A stretch of DNA of 64,000 nt from Schizophyllum amplum (Eukaryota; Basidiomycota; Agaricomycetes; Agaricales; Schizophyllaceae), in the NCBI GenBank assembly GCA_007026445.1, contig VDMD01000008.1:186001-250000 (forward strand), given 5' to 3'. How positions within the stretch are numbered: position 1 is the stretch's first letter; each line of letters starts with the position of its first letter. Made by a program: the position numbers and the translations under genes. Below the pieces are notes generated by a model that ran no database searches, had not been told where the DNA came from, and worked only from the letters and a program-made list of their open reading frames with translations. Of this stretch, positions 11,259-23,721 are shown piece after piece.

Positions 11259-12677
11259 ATGTCGCAGCCAACTGGGCGCAAAGGAGACGTCAACTCAGAT
11301 GAGCCTGCCGGGTCGCACGATCTGACAAAAGCGGACCCATGCACGCGATTCGAGAGCCTTGATGCGCCTGGGGAAACTGTGGGCATGGCTCAGATGATTT
11401 CAAGACCCGGACTCTCTGCTTGTTCCGCCAATCCTCCCTCCGAAACCTCCCTTGTGCCACCCGTGTCCCGCATGCCCATAGAACTCCTTGCCGAAGTCTT
11501 TGTTCATCTACACGCGCTCATTTGGCTACCAAATGGGATTGGCCCCCATGTCTCTCATGACATAGAGGAGACTGTCGCACGCGTCTGCACCACTTGGCGT
11601 GTTGTGGCACGCGGCACTCCTAAACTGTGGTCCGCCATCGGCATCGTTAGCCTCTATCGCCATGCGAACAAATATCTCAGCACCTGCCTTCAGTTGTCAG
11701 GTGATCACAGTTTGTCTATAATGTGCCTGCCGAAGTTTCTCAGCCCAACGATCCTCGCCATACTACTCCCTCATTCTCGCCGCTATGAGCACCTGTGGAT
11801 AGAGCACGGATCGAGTGCTGCGGAGGGTTGGATATACGCATTGTTGAACGAGCAGCGCGACTTCGCGCGATTGACAACGGTGGGCATCGGGGCTGACGTC
11901 TGGACGACAAGCACACCGGGCATCTTCGATTTTCTTGCGTACGCCCCGCAACTCAAGAAGCTTACGGTGTTCTTCTTTCGGGACTGCGAGTCAGACGCCA
12001 TTCTCTCCATTCCTCCTTTATCCAGCCTCACAGAACTCGATTTGACGTACAAGCACGCGGACCTCGCCGCGCTCTTGACCACGCTCTCGCCGTCTGGGCC
12101 CGTACTACAAGAAATTTATGTCGATTTCAGCCGGGAGCAGACCTTTCCCGACACCCAGCCAATAATCATGTCGGCATTGCACACGCTCACCTGCTACGAT
12201 ACTGGACATATATTCATGCGATACATCACGGCACCGAACATTCGGGCAATCTTGCTCTGCGCTATTGACGAACATGCGAGTCCATGCCTGTCCCTTCTTA
12301 CATTCGCCTCCTCCACCGCATCTCTGCAGCATCTGCAGTCTATAGAGATCAGGGATGGAATCTACAATTTCGACGAGGAAGCCAGTCGCATGCTCCTCCG
12401 CTCGTTCGAGCGCATGGATGCCCTCCGGAATCTGGACCTTGGCTCGGAAATATTCTCAATGAGCATCAAATCGAGCATATCGAAGGAGCTCTACGTGGGG
12501 CTGACCATTCGCGACGACGCTGCTGTGGCGCTTCTGCCAGCCCTGGAATCCCTCGTTCTGCCGTACTGGCCCGATCAAACGGCTGAATGGAATGCCTTGG
12601 TGCGCTCCAGAGCGGTATCGCGGGTAGTCGGCGGCCAAACCGTGGTGGCACTGGACGCCAGCGAACACCGGGAGTAA
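11259..12677 (+). CDS. F-box protein with LRR-like C-terminal half
   Basis: A single open frame of 472 residues starts at an ATG 9 nt after a possible acceptor (ttgtag), so a 5'-UTR intron is possible. After a disordered N-terminus of about 70 residues comes an F-box (SRMPIELLAEVFVHLHALI, then VARVCTTWRVVARGTPKLW). Irregular leucine-rich segments fill the rest (LTELDLTYKHADLAALL, SALHTLTCY, LLPALESLVLPY). It is a distant relative of family 1 in this window, sharing the F-box layout, FDFLAYAPQLKKL and the C-terminal VVGGQTVVAL. Known role of the class: Skp1-binding adaptor of SCF ubiquitin ligases, with the C-terminal part choosing the substrate. The substrate cannot be inferred. No lesion is visible. 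Confidence 0.85.
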   Translation: MSQPTGRKGDVNSDEPAGSHDLTKADPCTRFESLDAPGETVGMAQMISRPGLSACSANPPSETSLVPPVSRMPIELLAEVFVHLHALIWLPNGIGPHVSHDIEETVARVCTTWRVVARGTPKLWSAIGIVSLYRHANKYLSTCLQLSGDHSLSIMCLPKFLSPTILAILLPHSRRYEHLWIEHGSSAAEGWIYALLNEQRDFARLTTVGIGADVWTTSTPGIFDFLAYAPQLKKLTVFFFRDCESDAILSIPPLSSLTELDLTYKHADLAALLTTLSPSGPVLQEIYVDFSREQTFPDTQPIIMSALHTLTCYDTGHIFMRYITAPNIRAILLCAIDEHASPCLSLLTFASSTASLQHLQSIEIRDGIYNFDEEASRMLLRSFERMDALRNLDLGSEIFSMSIKSSISKELYVGLTIRDDAAVALLPALESLVLPYWPDQTAEWNALVRSRAVSRVVGGQTVVALDASEHRE

Positions 12678-13527
12678 AGACATAGCTTGTAATATAAATA
12701 TGCAAAAAGCGACAACTAAATTCTAGGACAATTGTCTGTCAAGGGGGAAACCTCTTGTTCAGAAGCGGGTCGCCAAACTCCTCTGTACAGACAGGTAGGG
12801 TTCAATGATCTGTCTCGAAGCCAGTTCTCCAGCAGCGCCTGGTTTACCATCCCCACCCCACACGCCGCCACACACGCCCACGCACCCACCATACTCATTA
12901 AGGTGGCGCCAGCATTCGTTGCAGCGTTCTTCAGCTGGGAGACCCGGCTTGTGCATCTTATCGCTAGCTGTACACATTCAATTCTGGGCCTGCCGCACCT
13001 TGGCTTGTGGAAAGGATATTATGGAGGCAGAGGATGTCGCGCCGTCCTCGGTGGTCGTAGTACATTATATAAGCTTGGGTCGGCCTGGAATATCGACAGC
13101 GGACTCGACAGCCTGAAGACCGATGAACGTAGCGTTTGAACAGGTCCTGGACATGGCAACCTCCGACCCCAATTCTAAGAGCACATGTTACATTTCGTAC
13201 TCGACGTTTGACAGCGCTAACACACTCGTCATCTACAGATCTATGGAACAACATTTTGAGGTTCAAGAGAGAAAAAGGGAAAGGCAGAGACAGTGTACGA
13301 AGGATAGATATAGATCAAAGAAAAGGGAGTAGACTGTATATAATTATACAACACGGCGCACGCGCCTAAGGGTAGTGATAGTGTGAACTGCTGAACAAGA
13401 AACGAGCTCCAAATCAACCAAAAGTTCCGCACGCGGGCGAAGAGTGGAAGCGGTGAACGGTAGCAGGAAACGTGGACCCCCAGAAGAGACGCAGACACTG
13501 ATACCCAGGGACAGTAGGAAGGTGTGT
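12678..13527. other. intergenic, no gene seen
   Basis: About 850 nt between the F-box gene and the 3' end of the RA-PH gene. A plus-strand TATATAAG lies near 13065, but no convincing coding frame follows it. The stretch at 13260-13330 is purine-rich. Nothing else was recognised. Confidence 0.45.
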
Positions 13528-16500
13528 TCAGGCTGCCTTGCGCAGTAGCGATCCGGGCTCGAAGACGTTTGGAGGCGCGACGTTCACCAACGGCTGTGGT
13601 GCACGGGCAAGCCCCGTCACCAGCGGTTGTGCAGGCCGCGAGATAGTGTTCTTGCGTGTTCGCGCAGGCGCAGGCTTCGTCGAGGATAACACATTACGCT
13701 CCTGGCAAAGCACATAGGACTATCCCGAAGTCAGCCAGTTGTCCTTACAGATGATCGCAAAGCTACGCACCCTAGCAAGCATGATCCTCTCCACCCACTT
13801 CTCCCCGTCATGCGGCTGGCACGCAAAGACATGCAGGTAGTCGGACGTGTCCTCGAAGAAAGACAAGTTATCCGTCGACTTGATAGCGAAGACGAAGGGC
13901 TTCGGGGCCCTGTATAGCCGCGTGACACTGTACACGTCGAAGTTAGATAGGTGGCAAAGCAACACCTCGTCCTTCCCCTGCACCTCAATGGTCAGCGGCC
14001 GTTCGCAGATACCATCACGGTAAAACGTACGTTGTCCCGCTTCGACAGGTAAAGCCCGTGCTCCTTCAGCCGCAGGTATCGCTTGTTCCACTTGCCTCGC
14101 CTCGTCTCCCACTCGACGTACGCCCCGAAAACGGGCGACGCCTGGGGCAACGCAGACGGCCGCAGCTTCTCCTCAAGCGGTGTCAGCTTCAGCAACAGCG
14201 TATTCACCGTCTTGTCCTTGTTCCACCCCGCCTGAACCTCCGCGACGAGCTCGAAAGACCGAATCGGGCGTTCTGCAAATCACGATCAATCACGTGCCCA
14301 CATGACCAAATACACGCATACACTCACCCATCCCAAAGTCCTGCGCGACCTCGAACAGCATCCAACCACCAGAGCCCACCCACTGATCCAGCACACCTTC
14401 AGCCGCGACCGCGTCGATCACATCGCTCGCGCGTGTTGTCGGGCCCACCTCAACGGTATGGAACCGCTGGCGGTCGCCCACAAATATGCGCGTCTGCTCC
14501 GTCACCCCCAAAGTCGGAAGCGGCGACATAGGCATCGTGGCCTGCCGCTCTGGCACCTCGCGCCCAGGCAGCGGCGGATGTGGGGCCTGCCGCACCACAG
14601 ATGGCCTCCGCCCCGACCTCCCGCGCTCAATCTCAACCGAAGGCCCTGCCCGCGCTGACCGCGCGCGCTCGACGCTCACGCGCGGCACCTCCGGCACTGG
14701 CTCGCCGCCCCGCACCTGGCTCTTGCTCCGCTGGGCGACTGAGGGCTCGCGCGCCACGCTCCGGCTGCGCACCTGGCTCTTGCTTCGTGCAACGTCGGCG
14801 CGAGGGATGTCCGCCGCACGCGCCGCCGCCTGCGCATCAGCGAAGGACCGGGCACCGCGCAGGGTGCGAGCACGCTCTGGCGGCGGACCCTGCAGAAAGT
14901 CCGCCTGCTGGATGTGGTGCAGCCGCGCCGTCAAGTCCTGCGCAGGGACAGGGTACGTCTGGCGGGCGGGGGGATGTGTGCCATTGGGATGCGCATGACC
15001 CGGCATTGGCGGATGCGCGGCTCGCTTCTCTCTCTCGCGTGTTCGCTCCCGCCGGCGCTCCTCTCGCTCCTCGCGTACCTTCCGGCGTATCGTCCGCTGG
15101 GCGCGCAAAGCCCCAGGAATGCGCTGAGCGAGGGGCACGTCGTCGCCTTCCTCGCTGTCACCGTCACTGGACTCTGAGGACTCGTCCTCCGTCTCGCTGG
15201 GCGAGAACATGTTGGGCGGTCGTCGCGGAGGGTCTCCACCGGCGCCTCCACTGCCTTGGCCACCGCTGCCAGCGCGCCACCTGCCAGCGCTCGGTGCAGA
15301 GGCGCTTCCACTGGCAAACGCAGCCGCATAAGCCGACGAGCTCATCGGGGCACTACTGCTGCCCGCTCGGCCCCAGTCACCCGCGTCGCACGGCTCCGCT
15401 CCCGAGTACGCTGCGTTCGGGTCTTCGCCATCTGCGATGCGTGCGAGCGCCATGCGGTACTGCGATAGTGGACGCAGCGTGTCTTGGGACGTGGACGAGC
15501 AGAACGACGCATGTGGCGTCTCCGGCAATAGGAAGGAGTCGTGGCCGCCCCACGGGTACGACGGGACCTCCATGGGTGCGGGACTGGCTTCGGTCTCAGC
15601 CGTATACCCATCCCAGCCAAAGTCAATGCTGGCGTCCGTGGGCAGGCCGGAGGAAGAGCCAGAAGACGATGAAGCTGATCGAGCCAGCGACGGCGTGCGT
15701 GACAGTGAAAGCGACTGGGTGAAGGACGGCAGACGGGACAGCCGCCTCGATAACGCCGGCTCGTTATCAGGAAGACCAAGGTCGGAGGGGAGGTAGACAC
15801 GAGCCGCCGCCGCGTACGACTCGCCGATCAACATTTCTTCCTCGCTGCTGGTGCTCTCCGTCTCCGAATCGCTGAAGTGGGATTCGGTGGAGCTGTAGTC
15901 GTAGTCGAAGGTGTAGCTGGTCGAAGGTGTCGTCGGTGGTGACACGTAGGTGGGTGGCTCGGGGAGCTCGAAGACATGATTCATCGAAGGTGTGGATGGC
16001 GGAGCAATAGGCGTTTCCGGCTCTGGCTCGTCCGCCCACGGCTCGAGGGGCAGACGCGCACCGACGCGTCCGCGTCGTATCTGAAAGGAATCAGATGCGT
16101 GATAGCAGGCAAAGTGTGAGTCACATACCGATCGAGGTGAAGACAACGCCATGTTGGCCAGGACGCGTAGAGATGGGAGGGAAGGACGGGTCTTGAACGC
16201 TGGCCTCTGTGAAGCTGGACGCGACAGGGTCTGCCTAGGTTCGGATGAGAGTGCCCGAGACATCGACAACGGAGGCGCATCATCCTTGGGCGGCACAGGT
16301 GGTGGGGTCGTAGACTCGGCGAGGGAGCGCAAGGCAGGGATGATCGTGTCTGTAGAGTAGTTGTGTGTAGTGCGAAGCGGGGAGCGCGGTGTTGGGGCGG
16401 CGAGGACTGGGGTGCTAGGCGGTCCAGCGGGGGATACGCGGGGTGTTGCGAGGCTCGCAAATGGATCGTCGTCCAGCAGATCCGGAGGCGGCGGGGAATG

Positions 16501-16629
16501 GCTGGGTGTCGGCGTGGTCGCCTCGGATGCGGTGGGCGAGAGGGACGCGACTGACTCCTTGCTCGGCCTGCGCGAATGCGACGCGTCCGGGATGAAAAGC
16601 GACTGGAGCGAGCGCCGTTTCTTCGCCAT
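13528..16629 (-). CDS. large disordered protein with C-terminal RA and PH domains
   Basis: Exons 16129-16629, 14328-16080, 14031-14272, 13771-13983 and 13528-13719 fit in phase to 966 residues; the 48-nt first intron (16081-16128) is a multiple of three and could be retained. The N-terminus is basic (MAKKRRSLQSLFIP). About 600 residues of Ser/Pro-rich disorder follow, with proline motifs (TPPPVPPKDD) that could bind SH3 domains. A charged Arg/Glu helix (REEREERRRERTREREK) comes next, then a Ras-association-like domain (TRIFVGDRQRFHTVEVGP to VNTLLLKLTPLEEKL) and a PH domain (GAYVEWETRRGKWNKRYLRL to DGEKWVERIMLAR). RA followed by PH is the order in Grb7/MRL adaptors, which link Ras-type GTPases to membranes and actin. 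A role in polarity signalling is inference only. No lesions. Confidence 0.85.
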
Positions 16630-18450
16630 GGTGGTGGGTGCGTGAGAATTCTGCGTGCGTCCGTTAACTGAGAGTTATACGCGGACACGCCTCCTCCCCA
16701 ACGCCGCTCAACACCCGCGGACAGGAGGAGAGGAAGGCGAGGGATTACGTGCCTCTTGTATACGCCAGTTCCTGGGCGGGCTCCGCACGAACACACGCTC
16801 TTCCAGCGCGACGAGGCTCGTGATCGGGGTGTTCACGTCGCGGGTGCTCTCGCCGTCGTCGTCCAACGCGTCCTCGGCACTGATTTCTTTGACGGAAAGA
16901 GAGAAAGCAGTGTGCACGCGAACAGCCCGTGCATACATACTCGGCTGCGTGCTTCGGGGTGCAAACAAGGGTCAAATTTCGCCGGATCTGAATCGATGCC
17001 GTACCGCGCGACCGGAATACGGACGAAATGGGGGTAGCGGAAACGTAAATTCAAATGGGAATCAGGGACTGCGAACACGAGTTATTCAGTTCGTCGCCGC
17101 CACGCGCAACAGCGAGCTCACCGTCCAGCACATCCAGCCCAATATTCGTCGCCTGCGTGCTGCCAACGAGGTTCTGGTCAAGACGCGACATCGACTGGCT
17201 GCACAACACGTGCGCGTGTGGTCGCGAGCGCATACAGTCGCAAACAATCCCCATTTGGCATCTTTTGTCTTTTCGTCCTGCCGCCCGCCTTGGCCACGGA
17301 ATCTGATAAACGCAAAATCTGGACGCTTTTCGGGCTTCGACGGTCGGTTCTCTTTGCTTCGCCCCCTTCAAGTTTTCTCTCATCGCCGCTGCCGCAAAAA
17401 ACGCTCACTTCGATGGGACAGGCGGGCTCTCCCACCATCAAGCCGACTGGATCGAGTTTCCCCGTGCCTTTTGCGGGCCCTCTGTGCGTCGACAGACACA
17501 CCAGCGCCCATCATGACGCGCCCGTATGTAAGTTCAGAACACAGTGACACGTTCACAATTGCCGTCATGTCTTCGTCCTTATAGCATCTGCGTACCTAAC
17601 GCTCTGCAAAACGCCAAGGTGTCCGTTCCGGATTACCTGTCCGTCGTCGAATATGCCGCTCACGATGACCAACACGCCTGCCTGCCCTTACGGCCGAAGA
17701 TCCGCAGACGCCCGGGACCTGTAGGTCCCGGTTACCACACCGTCATACTGTCCGTCAAGAGTGAAGTCCGTGTACATACACATCTGAAGTATCGACCGCG
17801 GGACACTGGATCTGAAGCCCATGTACGGCAAAGAAGTGCGTTCTTGGCCCCCCTTCTCCCCCTCACTCCTTCCATTGTCTGCCAGTGTGCTCCTCCCCCC
17901 ATTGACGACCATGCACTCCCTAATGACCCCCAAATTCCACGCTTCTGCATGACAGCGGCCCTACGCCCTCTTCCGGGCGCCCAATAATCTCCCGCAGCGC
18001 CGCCGCCGTCGCCGAGTCCTTTCCACATGTTTTCCTCGGCGAGGTGAATCGTTCATCGATAGTGCTCACTGCAATGACATCCGCGCTCTCGTGCATCCAA
18101 TTCGACGACGCTCTTCACTGACGGTCCTTCTGCTTCGTACCTCTACCTTTGCTCCCTCGCTTCCTTTGACAATTCAACGGCTTACCTGACCCTCGAACCT
18201 TCAGTCAATTCGAACTTCAACTCGAGGGCCCACGCCCATACCTAGGTAACCTACTAGGTACTCGTCCATGGGCGCCTACAATCCGACGTCATCGATGATC
18301 GCCCTCGTGCCTTTGTCCTCGGCATTCTCCGTAATCCTCGGCGTCCTCCGAACCCCCTCGGCATCCTCCGCGCACGCGCGATGCGACTTTGGTAGTCAGG
18401 GCGCCGCATGACGTGCACGAGTCGTCCTCAAGTCGCCCTCGAGTCGCCCT
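16630..18450. other. gene-poor stretch upstream of the RA-PH gene
   Basis: Contains the RA-PH promoter next to 16630. Two short stretches have near-natural composition: minus strand 16708-16890 (EISAEDALDDDGESTRDV) and plus strand about 17070-17230 (NIRRLRAANEVLVKTRHRLA). Neither could be tied to a start, splice sites and a stop, so no gene is called. Either could be an exon of an unrecognised gene. Confidence 0.35.
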
Positions 18451-18452
18451 CG

Positions 18453-18570
18453 ATACCGGATAGGACGACCATAATGATACCGGAAAGGACGACGGTACCG
18501 GCGGAAAGGACGACGGTACCGGACTCTACGATGACGACGGTAGCGGACTCTACGATGACAACGGGCGTGC
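18453..18570. repeat. short tandem repeats around ggaaaggacgacggtacc
   Basis: Interlocking repeats of ccggaaaggacgacggtac and actctacgatgacgacggtagcgg, two to three copies each with small changes. The period is about 20-24 nt. They lie in non-coding DNA. Confidence 0.7.
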
Positions 18571-18963
18571 GGCAACCCTCCTCGAGGCGTCTTCAAGTCT
18601 CAGTCTGCCTCAAAGTCGTCCTCGAACTGATACATAGCAACAGCTACCGGCGGTAGCAACGTCGGCCACGGCTTTCACAATTGGGATTGCTCATGACTTC
18701 GACGAGCCGCCTGCAGGTCCAAAAATCCCAAGCCTCTGCCGGACGACGTCGACAGCATTCTTTCGCGGCCCTTGGGCTTTGTTCGACTCTCGGGTTTCGT
18801 TTGTCTTATCGAAAGAAATCATGCGTCGACAGTTAAGTATCGTCTTTCTCTTTGGCCCGACTCGAAGTACATACGTTGGTCTTCCTCTTTCATGCTCTCG
18901 TGCTCTTCCTTATCCCACCTCGCACACTCTCCTTTCCGCGAGCCCGCGCTTTCCTTGCAACCC

Positions 18964-19060
18964 CGCTTTTCTTCCCCCGACTTCGCTTTTCTTCCCCCGA
19001 CTTCGCTTTCCTTCCCCCGACTTGGCTCTTCCTCCTCCGACCCCGCACTTCTTCCTTCAG
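18964..19060. repeat. 20-bp minisatellite, pyrimidine-rich
   Basis: Three near-perfect copies of cttttcttcccccgacttcg are followed by two decayed ones. Almost all pyrimidine on the plus strand. Confidence 0.8.
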
Positions 19061-20836
19061 CCCCGCCCTCCTCCTACTATGCTACCCCGCCCTTCATCTC
19101 CTCGCGCTCTCACATATTCTCATTCTCCTCCTCCAACATGACATCCCTCAGTGCAGTCAGCTTATGTAGTCTGCCGTATATATAACCTATCATGTGCCGC
19201 ATAACGCCCTACCGGACGCGTAACTCACCTTCTGTAGCCCCAAGTCTCCCACCTTCATGCTCTTTCATGTTGGATTTCGAAGCCACGTCCGAGGTCACGG
19301 CCTCTATATTCGGGCTGTCGCTCATTCATATTCTGTGACGGCAAGGCGTCTTGAACGCCTTGGCGCGCCGCTTTATACGCATCTCTTTTTGTTCCTTCGT
19401 CCCCACTTTCGAAATTTTATCCCATGTCTCGTCTCCTACAAGTTAAAACTCCGACCCCGACTCAAGCCATCCTTTTTTAAGCATCCCATCACCTCTCTCT
19501 GCTGACTTATGTTGCACCGCCCCCCCTTCATCTGCTTCCCTCTTCGCCACAGCCCACTTCACCTTGGCTCTTTCCCCACACTCCCCTTCATCGCGGTCAA
19601 GTCGCATCTCTCCCCTTCATGTCATGGCCCTTTCCTTCATATCACGGCCGTCTTCATCTCCGTCATCGCTGGCGGCGTGTTGGTCAGCGGCACTATGATA
19701 CGCGAGCGGCTTTGCTTTCATCGTCGGCTTCCATCCCGTCGTCAGCGTCTGTCCTCTTGACGGGGCTTTCCTTATTGGCGGCGCTTCTCTGTGGGCGTTG
19801 GACCTCTGTTCATGTCGTACGTACTATGCATACGATGTCAGCAGTCGGATAATACCACCTCCGTTGTTCCTTACCTGTGCGCTGCAAAACATCCGATGAA
19901 ATCTCGGATGCCGATGGAGTGACCTGTACGTGTTTTCTGCAATTATTTGTTCGTGTTCGTTCGTCCTATTGTTCTTCCCTACGCCGTTCGCTTAGCCATG
20001 GGTGCCGCTAGCGGCGCACTTCTCCTGATCAGGACACTCTTCAACTTTCCTTTTCTGTCTATCAGGGCTGCTACATCGTCTGGCACCACTTGTGAAGAAG
20101 TATGTACGGATCTGCAGACCTGCAGCTGACCTTCAGCTGCCCAAAAGCGTGAGATTACCACGCTGCAGATTTCTGGCGTGCGGACCGCCAGACTCGCACC
20201 AGCGCAGGTGGCGTGACGCGCCCAGCGCCGCGGGCACGAGGCGACGGACAGCCTCTCAACTCATTACGCCATGTGCGAAGCAACTCTGTCGTCGAATCGC
20301 GAGGCCCGGGCGGTGAAGCAGAGGCGATGAGACGCGGTGCTTGAGCGGTGCGCGCCTCACACAGCCTCCTCCGGCCCCGAGCTTCCGTCTTACGACCAGC
20401 GCGCACGTTTCGTCATCGCGCGCCGGTGCGCCACGCCGCGGTGGCTCATGTCGGGGGGCAACGCAGTGGCTGCCCACCGACGGGGGGCGCGCCTGCCTTG
20501 TTCGTCTTCGGATCATGACGCCGCCGTACATGATCCACACACACAGGTTGCGCGCGAAATTTTACTCAATGGGCGCGAGATGAACAGCTTAAAGGGAGGG
20601 GAGAGGGAGAAAGCGTCGTCTCTGTTCATCGTCAGCGCGATTGTCGAAGGACAAAAGTCGAACATCCGCCTCGTGATTGGAAGAACAAGCTCGGAAAACA
20701 CGTTTCCGGTGAATTGCCACGTGGAAAGGGCGCGATCAGAATTCGGGTGGCGCGCGCATACCGCATCCGGGCAGCTTGCTTTTCGCTCTCCGCTTTTGTT
20801 TTTCTCTCCTTGGCTTCCTACTTTTCGCTCATTACA
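19061..20836. other. gene-poor, CT-rich stretch upstream of the DCAF4-like gene
   Basis: Mostly pyrimidine-rich on the plus strand up to about 19800, with no natural coding frame. The last few hundred bases before 20837 should contain the promoter of the DCAF4-like gene. No TATA box or repeat family was recognised. Confidence 0.4.
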
Positions 20837-22515
20837 ATGCCGCGCGAGCTCCCCGGCCTCTACTTTGACACCGCGCGCCAGCGGTACTTTCCGCTCTCCC
20901 AGCGCCCCGCAGGCGCGGGAACGACGACAACGACGACGACGACGACGAGGGCGCCGCGTCACCAGCCCCAGCAAGAGCCCCAGCCGGAACAGCAGCAGAG
21001 GCGCGCCACGCTCAAGCGGAGGCGCGCGCCGCTATGGGACTCCTCGCGCACCTTGCGGAACGCGCTTTCGTACGCGGAGCGCGAACGCGCCATCCAGTGA
21101 GTGTCGAGATGCTCGTTTGGCGACGCATGCTAACCCGCAAAAGCCATATGCAGTGCTCTGAATACGCGCATACGTCTGTCGTCGAACAGTGCAAGATCCC
21201 CGTCTTCCACCCCATACGCTCATTCTGCGTGCGTCCCCTATTCCCCCAAGCGCATTCAGCTTCTGACTCGTCCCAGACCACGACATGGGGAGGACAAAGA
21301 CACAGCTTCATCGGCGACAGTGACGGCTGGCTGTACTCCCAGAGCATGTGCGCAGCATGGGAGATTGAGCTCAACATCCACCCGAGGACCGAGGCGAGCA
21401 GTGTGGCGCCTTATTCCCGTCACGCCCTGACCACATTCCCAGATCTCGTCTATATGCGCCTCCGGTTCTCTTTGCGTGTGCGCCACACTTCACTCTCAAC
21501 TCGCCATTGTCTTAAGCTACTCCCTCAGCGCCACATCCTCCGGACCCTCCACGAAAATATCCGTGCAGGACCTCAGCCATGCTGGGTACGTGTTCAAGCG
21601 CATATATGCGCGCATATACTCACTTCTGCATAGAAGAACGTCTCTTCTGACGCTCAACAACGTCTACGACGTGCGTTGTAGCCATCTCCTAGGCTCAACT
21701 TTGGTCATGGGCGCCGCCAAGCAAGCTGTCTACCTCCCCGACATCGCGAATCCCTCCTATCAATACCTCAACACACATAGTGATGTCTACTCTGTCGAGC
21801 GCGAGCAGGTGGGTTTCGCAACAATTTTCTACACGCGACCATCCTCATCACCTGACGTAGGATCTCATTTACACTGGCGCGCGCAACGGTAGCATACACC
21901 GCTTCGATATGCGCATGCACAAACCCGGCGGCGACCTGCTCTTCCCTGACCGCACACCAAGCAACGTCGTCAACCTCCGCGTCATCCGCGAAACCCAACT
22001 ACTCATCAACCACCGCGATGGCAACGTAAGTCGTGGCTCTCTGGTTTCCCTCAGCGCCGCTCTCTGCTACCGTCCCATGCTAATATGATACACAGCTGTG
22101 CGCCTACGATCTCCGCTTCCCGCGAGAGTCCGTACCCGTTATGACCTACTCCGGGCAAGTGCCGAGTCACTACAGCCTCGGCTTCGCCGTGGATCCCTTG
22201 CAAGATTTTGTCTTCGCGGCCGGCGACGACCGCCGTATCCGCGCGTGGTCACTTCGCTCGGGTGAGCTTCTCGACCCCGGGGTCTTGAGACCCGCAGACG
22301 ACGCCGACGCACATCCGGCGGGTGAGGTCGAGGTGGACGTCCCATCGAGCGAGCTACCGGAGCGCTCTCGCGGCAACCCATTTGGGACTCTGTTCCCGGA
22401 CCGGGTAGCCACGATGCAGGTGGCGGAGGAGGAAGACACGGGCGAGCGCGTGCTTTGGGCCACGAGCGCAGGCGTGCTATATCGGTACGGCCTCGGACAG
22501 CGGTTCGTGCCCTGA
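20837..22515 (+). CDS. DCAF4/WDR21-like WD40 protein
   Basis: Six exons fit in phase to 473 residues: 20837-21096, 21144-21402, 21443-21585, 21634-21808, 21861-22025 and 22096-22515, with introns of 40-70 nt. The N-terminus MPRELPGLYFDTARQRYFPL matches the usual start of DCAF4 proteins. A Thr run coded by (acg)n lies near 20921-20950. WD40-type segments follow: SFIGDSDGWLYSQS, SSICASGSLCVCATL, YDVRCSHLLGSTLVMGAAKQ, DLIYTGARNGSIHRFDMR, LLINHRDGNLCAYDLRFP and FVFAAGDDRRIRAWSLRSGE. DCAF4 is a substrate receptor of CUL4-DDB1 ubiquitin ligases; that role is carried over by family. The 40-nt third intron and the N-terminal part of exon 2 are the weakest joins. The 3' half is secure. Confidence 0.8.
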
Positions 22516-23721
22516 GCCCGACATCAACCGCCTCCTGACATGTCCTCCTCCGTCGCGCGCACCTCCTCTTCGTGTCTGATCTGCAACCTGTACGCTCCCG
22601 AGCTACCACTTGAACCACGCGCATGGATCGCAAATATTTAACCTTACTCTAGGACCGTACATACCTGATACTTATAATCCGCGCTCGCTGCCAACAGTTA
22701 CTTCGCATTTGCTGTAGCTTCTCTACAGCCTCAGCACTACTACTTCTGCCGTACTTGCCAGTCGCACGAGCACTTGACCAGCATGGCAGCCACCCCCCGG
22801 GCCTCGGCCGTCCTTGTTCGATGTATATATGTACTACTTATTTTGGACCTACCGGCATACACGTAGACTTTCAGCTTCACTGTCGCTGTGGGAGGCGCTG
22901 CAGTGGACTGAGCGAACAGAAAATGAAAAGCGTGCAGTATTTGTTGAAAACATATTGCCGAGCGATTCTACGAAGTTCCGCTGTTCTACAGCGTCCAACG
23001 ATACGTCCCTGGAAAATGTGATGTCGAATGCCATTGGGTAGTGAGGGTCGAGTACTATTTTGCGGAAATATTTGACAATGCGCGCATTGAACGGCGACGC
23101 CGCACTGTTAGGGCGGCCTCCATATCTTGCCCACAAGTGGAGAACATCCCATTATTGTTCATCCTGGTCTTGTGAATAATGCCGCTCAATTGTTCTGTTC
23201 TGCATTTTGAGCGACGCGCGTCGATTGCCTCAAATCAGCAGGATGTGGCAGCGTCTGCCACCCTTTGGGCCGGCGCCTTCCCATATTTGGACTGGAAAAT
23301 TTAGGACCTTCAGGGCTGCCCACTTCGTTTCTTTTGTTGAAGACTGACCGAATGATGGCGGATCGCACGTCCGACATGGTGAGAACAGGTCGAATCAAGG
23401 TCGAATCCAGGCGGCCCAAGTTCAGCTTCAATCACGTGGCTCTCCATCAGATCAACCATCTTGCTCCCGACTTCCATGTTCCAATTTCCCGCCCAATCCA
23501 GCTGAATGACACCAGCGCGCATGTGCCAATGCCTGTCCTATCTATTGTTCCTGCTGTTACTCTTCGACCAGCATGCACTGCCCTTTCGCGTACTATTGTT
23601 GATCCTTTGAGGCGACAAAGGCATCGGTTTCCTTATAACGAGGCCTTGGGCGCCTGTACCTGTCAGTCCACATCATTCCTCCGCTACCACATCTTCGCGC
23701 CCTACCACTCAAGTCCACTTC
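22516..23721. other. intergenic, includes duplicated upstream sequence
   Basis: No gene seen in the first 800 nt. From about 23330 the sequence resembles 30290-30520, in front of the relic of the downstream WFNNNR gene. Shared landmarks are a gatgatggcggatcgcac-type word and ctgtcagtccac...ctcaagtcca just before the ATG, so this is the duplicated promoter/leader. Confidence 0.55.

Noticed and set aside
14486..15722. Long plus-strand frames (up to 380 codons) inside the RA-PH gene
   Set aside because: Antisense to a protein with RA and PH domains and good splice sites; the composition of the antisense product is unnatural.
16655..17584. 309-codon plus-strand frame upstream of the RA-PH gene
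   Set aside because: Only a part of about 55 codons looks protein-like; the rest changes character, and no domain, paralogue or splice pattern supports it. It was left as a possible exon only.
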